Source of the DNA: DATLYB01 sp964502525 | GTDB lineage: Bacteria; Bacteroidota; Bacteroidia; Chitinophagales; CAIOSU01 | Length of the DNA: 17,791 bases | Assembly: GCA_964502525.1 (NCBI GenBank) | Contig: CAZCXH010000099.1 | Coordinates: forward strand, 1 to 17,791 | Direction of reading: 5' to 3' | Shown: piece by piece, positions 14,997 through 17,791 of the stretch | Position numbering within the stretch: position 1 is the stretch's first letter | Layout: each line of letters starts with the position of its first letter | Position numbers and translations under genes: made by a program | The notes under the pieces: generated by a model | Database searches by the model: none | What the model was told of the DNA's origin: nothing | The model's input: only the letters and a program-made list of their open reading frames with translations

Positions 14997-15089
14997 CCAA
15001 CTCCCATTCACATCTCCCAGCTTGATCCCAATAAAATCCTGCCTCGTTTGGTTGGTGGTGATGTTCGTGTAGGTGCGCGTTTCAGCCTC
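14997..15089 (-). pseudogene. Remnant of a second dockerin-type protein tail
   Basis: On the minus strand these 31 codons read with 22 of 31 residues identical to residues 686-716 of the neighbouring hydrolase-like protein, including a run from FIGIKLGDVN to GSW. There is no start, no preceding domain in this frame, and no matching stop: the frame runs on antisense into the end of the GH28-fold gene. It is the scrap of a duplicated gene or of a lost neighbour with the same C-terminal module. A palindrome (15084-15134) lies exactly between it and the stop of the intact gene. Confidence 0.7.
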
Positions 15090-15134
15090 ATCTTCTGACC
15101 CGTCTCCATGTGGTGAGGGGTCAGGGGTGAGGCT
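15084..15134. terminator. Nested palindrome directly after the hydrolase stop codon
   Basis: AGCCTCA (15084-15090) pairs with TGAGGCT (15128-15134); inside, CTGACCC (15095-15101) pairs with GGGTCAG (15118-15124), and CCA faces TGG at the tip. It begins two bases past the stop codon of the minus-strand hydrolase gene. No U run follows, so it may be a REP-like repeat that protects or ends the transcript. The GTGAGGGG/CCCCTCAC-type bases also recall the centre of the 9441-9528 element. Confidence 0.6.
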
Positions 15135-15136
15135 TG

Positions 15137-17305
15137 CTATGGAATGCTCCCATCCCAGCTCCCGTTCACATCCCCCAGCTTGATGCCGATGAAGTTTTGG
15201 CTGGTTTGAGATTGGGTGATATTGGTGAAGGTTCTCATGCTCTCAAACGGAAACGGAACGGATGGATTCGCAAACGTGTAATCGCTGTTCACGAACTGCC
15301 ACAGCTTGTTGCCCGGAAACGAAGCGTTGATGCCGAGGATGAATGCGCGCATCATCACAATGTCCAGCGTGGTTACCGTGCCACTGCCGTTCACGTCCGC
15401 AGCGATGATTTTATACGGGCTTCCCAGCGACACCATTCCCAATATATGGCGCTGAATAAGAATCATGTCGAGCGTGCTGACGCCATTGGTTAAGGCGGCA
15501 TCATTGTTTTTTTGAGGAGTGATCGTGTAGTCTCCGTTTGCGGGCGCGAATAATGAATAGTCGCCACCACCTGATGTTGTCACCGAGTTGGTTTCGGAGC
15601 CTGAAAGATTGATATTCACCCCCGGCACGATTGCACCCGCCTCTGTAGTGATGATCCCGGAGATCGTGAGCACACCGCACGGGTTCACTTTAAGGTCGGT
15701 GGCAAAGATGCTGTCGCACTCATTGCCCACCAAAGTGTCGTAATATATTCCGGCATTCTTGCGATAAACGCCATAGATCAAAGCCGAATCGCCTGCGCAA
15801 ATCGAATCATAGGAAAATGCCGCGGGTCCGCAAGCCGGAACATTAAAGCTGAGAGGACTGTCAGAAATAAAGTAAACCGGCATGTGCCCCGCGTCAACGC
15901 TGAAGCTGCCGCCTTGCAGGATGATAACCGTTGAATCAATGCCGGTTTTTGTGGATACGAGCTGCAGCACTTCATTATCCGTTGTCTCCACATCCGGAAT
16001 AGTGAAGTTGTTTTTTTCATACGACCACAGGGCATATAAGAATCGCCCCTGGTTGTTGGAGTATCTCACCACGTAAGGGTCCGTGCGCACCAATGTTCCG
16101 GGGCTAAAGAAGCCATCGGAGAGTTGCATGAATCCCGAAAGGATGAAATAGCTCTCTTTCGGAGCATACTGGCTTCCGCCATACGTCACCCCGCAGGTGG
16201 AGTATTGAAAGCTGCTCCACGGATTCTCATCCCTCACGGAATAAAACGTGGAAAGCACAAATTGCGGGAACACGCTCTGCAAATGAAAATCTCTCAGAAT
16301 CAGGGCAGCCTGCGATTCCTCACGGCTGTAATAGCCCGTGTCGGGACGGCTCTGCAGAGGGGCTTTCTGGATGGAGAAATCATTGGTGTCATAACCATAT
16401 TCCGTTTTCGCCAGGCGATAGCTGCCGGAAAAGTCTGCCCAGCGCTTGTAAAGCGCAGTGGCATTGGCTAACTCCGGCTCGATGCCGGTAGTCCGGTTAT
16501 TATGATTGATTTCCTTGTTATGAAAATAAGCATGAAAATTAAAAATTATGTTATCAGGAAACGGCTCTCCCCTCTGCTGCACCCAGAGGTCTTTCACGTT
16601 TTTGGTGAACGTGGTGGTGTTGTCGGTGGTGCCGGTGAAAAAAACTTTCATGTCGGGATCAGCCTGAGCCACGCCAGCGCCAGCGCCCAGCGCTCCCTGA
16701 TGTCCGTCATAACATGCCGATAGCAGCGCGAAATATTCGGGCGCGGTGAAATTGCCGCCCCACTTGTCGGCTTCGTTCCAGATTTCGATGCCGTAGAGCC
16801 AGTTTGCACCGCTGAATTTATCCTGATGCTGCCAGTGACCTGCCGGAAACTCCTTCACCTTCAGCAATGACGTGTCAACGGTTTTGCTGCCATAGCGGGC
16901 GGCAATCTGAAAGGCAAGCCTCGCATAAAGCAGGTAGCTCGCTGGATTCGACTTGTCGGCACCGGGCGGAACAGGATGGTCTTCATTCTGCGTGCTGTTG
17001 TTGGTGGTGTAGAATTGAAAATTCTTGGTGAGGCAAAGCATCACTTTCATGCCGCGGCTGTGGGCATCGGCAAGGTAGTCGTCATAGTGAAAATTCTGCC
17101 ACGTGGGGTCGAACATGTACTGGTTGGAATCCGGGCAGAAAGAGCCTGCGCTGGCATAAGCCCTCACCACTTTGAAATCATCGAACTTGTCAAGGGGCAC
17201 AGTGCCGAAAAAGGTGTTAAGCCCGAGCATGTCCCTGATGAGCGTTTGCGGGGAAACCAGGCACGGCATCAACGTAAAAAAAAGAAACAAAATTCTTGCT
17301 GCCAA
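15137..17305 (-). CDS. Secreted clan-A glycoside hydrolase-like protein with C-terminal dockerin-like module
   Basis: The 722-residue product starts with a signal peptide (about 1-19, ending SPQ). Residues 25-400 look like a TIM barrel of GH clan A: IEIWNEAD (173-180) carries the Asn-Glu acid/base pair (Glu178), and LAKTEYGYD (298-306) offers Glu302 as nucleophile, with HAYFHN (258-263) between. A beta domain follows (about 400-490), then a Cys-Asp-Ser-Ile module (498-540), a carboxypeptidase-regulatory-like domain (about 546-598) and a dockerin-like pair of calcium loops (about 599-660; ADVNGSGTVTTLDIV at 636-650), then a conserved GIKLGDVNGSW end. Exact GH family is not recognised. No T9SS sorting domain is seen. 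The start is TTG at 17305: an in-frame TAA lies five codons upstream, and the next ATG would cut the signal peptide. Confidence 0.82.
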   Translation of the reverse strand: MAARILFLFFTLMPCLVSPQTLIRDMLGLNTFFGTVPLDKFDDFKVVRAYASAGSFCPDSNQYMFDPTWQNFHYDDYLADAHSRGMKVMLCLTKNFQFYTTNNSTQNEDHPVPPGADKSNPASYLLYARLAFQIAARYGSKTVDTSLLKVKEFPAGHWQHQDKFSGANWLYGIEIWNEADKWGGNFTAPEYFALLSACYDGHQGALGAGAGVAQADPDMKVFFTGTTDNTTTFTKNVKDLWVQQRGEPFPDNIIFNFHAYFHNKEINHNNRTTGIEPELANATALYKRWADFSGSYRLAKTEYGYDTNDFSIQKAPLQSRPDTGYYSREESQAALILRDFHLQSVFPQFVLSTFYSVRDENPWSSFQYSTCGVTYGGSQYAPKESYFILSGFMQLSDGFFSPGTLVRTDPYVVRYSNNQGRFLYALWSYEKNNFTIPDVETTDNEVLQLVSTKTGIDSTVIILQGGSFSVDAGHMPVYFISDSPLSFNVPACGPAAFSYDSICAGDSALIYGVYRKNAGIYYDTLVGNECDSIFATDLKVNPCGVLTISGIITTEAGAIVPGVNINLSGSETNSVTTSGGGDYSLFAPANGDYTITPQKNNDAALTNGVSTLDMILIQRHILGMVSLGSPYKIIAADVNGSGTVTTLDIVMMRAFILGINASFPGNKLWQFVNSDYTFANPSVPFPFESMRTFTNITQSQTSQNFIGIKLGDVNGSWDGSIP

Positions 17306-17791
17306 TCTGATGAAGAATTAGAAGACCGAAAGATAAATCAACTCAAATTTTCGCGCCAGAAAAAAGAGGAAATTAGGTTATTAATCATTGCCATTCATCC
17401 GAACGGGCAGAATGACCATCCGGCTGCAGCAACTCCCTTGACTGCCGGCAGTCTGGATCACAGCTTTGAACGTCTGCGACCACGGACGTTGTTATACCGA
17501 GGGTAGTCGAGTTTCCGAAAAAACGAGACGTATTCTCGGTTAATACCGGACATTCTAACGCTCAATTTTTCAAAAAACCTGACTTGTTTCGGTATGTAGA
17601 GATGCAGATTGGAACACGGCTGTGAGATATAACGCAGGTTCCGATAATGAGGATGGATATGGCAATGTACATGTGGGTTATAATGCGGGAAATCTCGTGA
17701 GTGGAGGCAACACATCTGGCAGATAGTGCAGCGGTTGAAGAAGATCTGTTGAATGCTGCCGGAAGTAAAATCAACAAGCTGGCAGAGGATG
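17306..17791. other. Intergenic region, no convincing intact gene
   Basis: This 486-bp stretch contains the leader of the hydrolase gene (TATCTTTC near 17330 on the minus strand is a weak -7 candidate), a 14-bp perfect palindrome GACTGCCGGCAGTC (17440-17453), and a decayed repeat-protein fragment (17601-17726). From GTG 17701 to the right edge a plus-strand frame stays open for 30 codons (VEATHLADSAAVEEDLL...), which could be the beginning of a gene cut by the window edge; there is too little to judge. Minus-strand frames here are His- and Cys-rich and look like chance. Confidence 0.5.
17601..17726 (+). pseudogene. Decayed fragment resembling tail-fibre/adhesin-type repeats
   Basis: One plus-strand frame reads DADWNTAVRYNAGSDNEDGY followed by GNVHVGYNAGNLVSGGNTSG and a stop at 17724. 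The pair NTAVRYNAG / NVHVGYNAG resembles the NTxxGYxAG repeats of Bacteroidota proteins annotated with tail-fibre or YadA-like head repeats. The frame is only 47 codons long, is preceded by a stop (17580-17582), and lacks a start, so I read it as a remnant. Similarity is by eye only. Confidence 0.3.

Noticed and set aside
15134..15493. Plus-strand frame of 119 codons opposite the dockerin-like region
   Set aside because: Antisense shadow of the well-supported hydrolase gene; no domain logic of its own.
17458..17777. Minus-strand open frames rich in His, Cys and Ser at the right edge
   Set aside because: Composition is unlike the other proteins and there is no domain or start context; they lie antisense to the repeat-like fragment.
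1..17791. tRNA, rRNA or insertion sequence genes
   Set aside because: No tRNA cloverleaf, rRNA segment or transposase frame was recognised on either strand by eye.

Overview
The window looks like a chromosomal segment of a Bacteroidota bacterium, probably an uncultured Chitinophagia/Sphingobacteriia-type lineage; the rank below phylum is inference. Support: a type IX secretion (T9SS) type A-like C-terminal sorting domain on a pectin-lyase-fold enzyme, Bacteroidota-style surface-protein modules (cohesin-like, dockerin-like, Cys-rich DGN-CT repeats, a Cys-Asp-Ser-Ile module), gene starts without Shine-Dalgarno sequences, possible TAnTTTG motifs upstream of several genes, and short palindromes packed against stop codons.

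Layout. Bases 1-220: a strong palindromic terminator/repeat, then a short leader. 221-5330: a polytopic GT-C-like membrane protein (+), a Wzz/GumC-type polysaccharide co-polymerase fused to a decayed ATPase (-, 3' ends overlapping by 81 bp), and a processive-type family 2 glycosyltransferase (+). 12210-5456 (minus strand): a compact exopolysaccharide operon in the order Wzx flippase, GT4-type glycosyltransferase, [palindromic repeat], hexapeptide acyltransferase, a previously easy-to-miss 38-residue membrane protein, Wzy/O-antigen-ligase-type polymerase, GT2 glycosyltransferase, half-length TolC-like outer membrane protein. 13088-12312 (minus): a secreted cohesin-like protein with Cys-rich repeats. 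13354-17305: two convergent secreted carbohydrate-active proteins, a GH28-fold protein with a T9SS tail and a clan-A glycoside hydrolase-like protein with a dockerin-like tail; a pseudogene scrap of a second dockerin-type tail lies between them. 17306-17791: no convincing gene, but a decayed repeat-protein fragment.

How the genes fit together (inference from families): glycosyltransferases build a lipid-linked repeat unit, Wzx flips it, Wzy polymerises it, the GumC/Wzz-like protein sets chain length, the acyltransferase decorates the sugar, and the half-TolC protein is a candidate for the outer-membrane exit, since no Wza-type exporter is present. No priming glycosyltransferase, Wza or tyrosine-kinase tail is seen here, so the pathway must be completed elsewhere or by unusual parts. 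The secreted hydrolases and cohesin-like protein could act on the same or foreign polysaccharides at the surface.

Most worth a second look: the 38-aa protein locked between acyltransferase and polymerase, the half-TolC, the decayed ATPase of the co-polymerase, the local cohesin-like/dockerin-like pair, and the palindromes placed exactly at gene ends.
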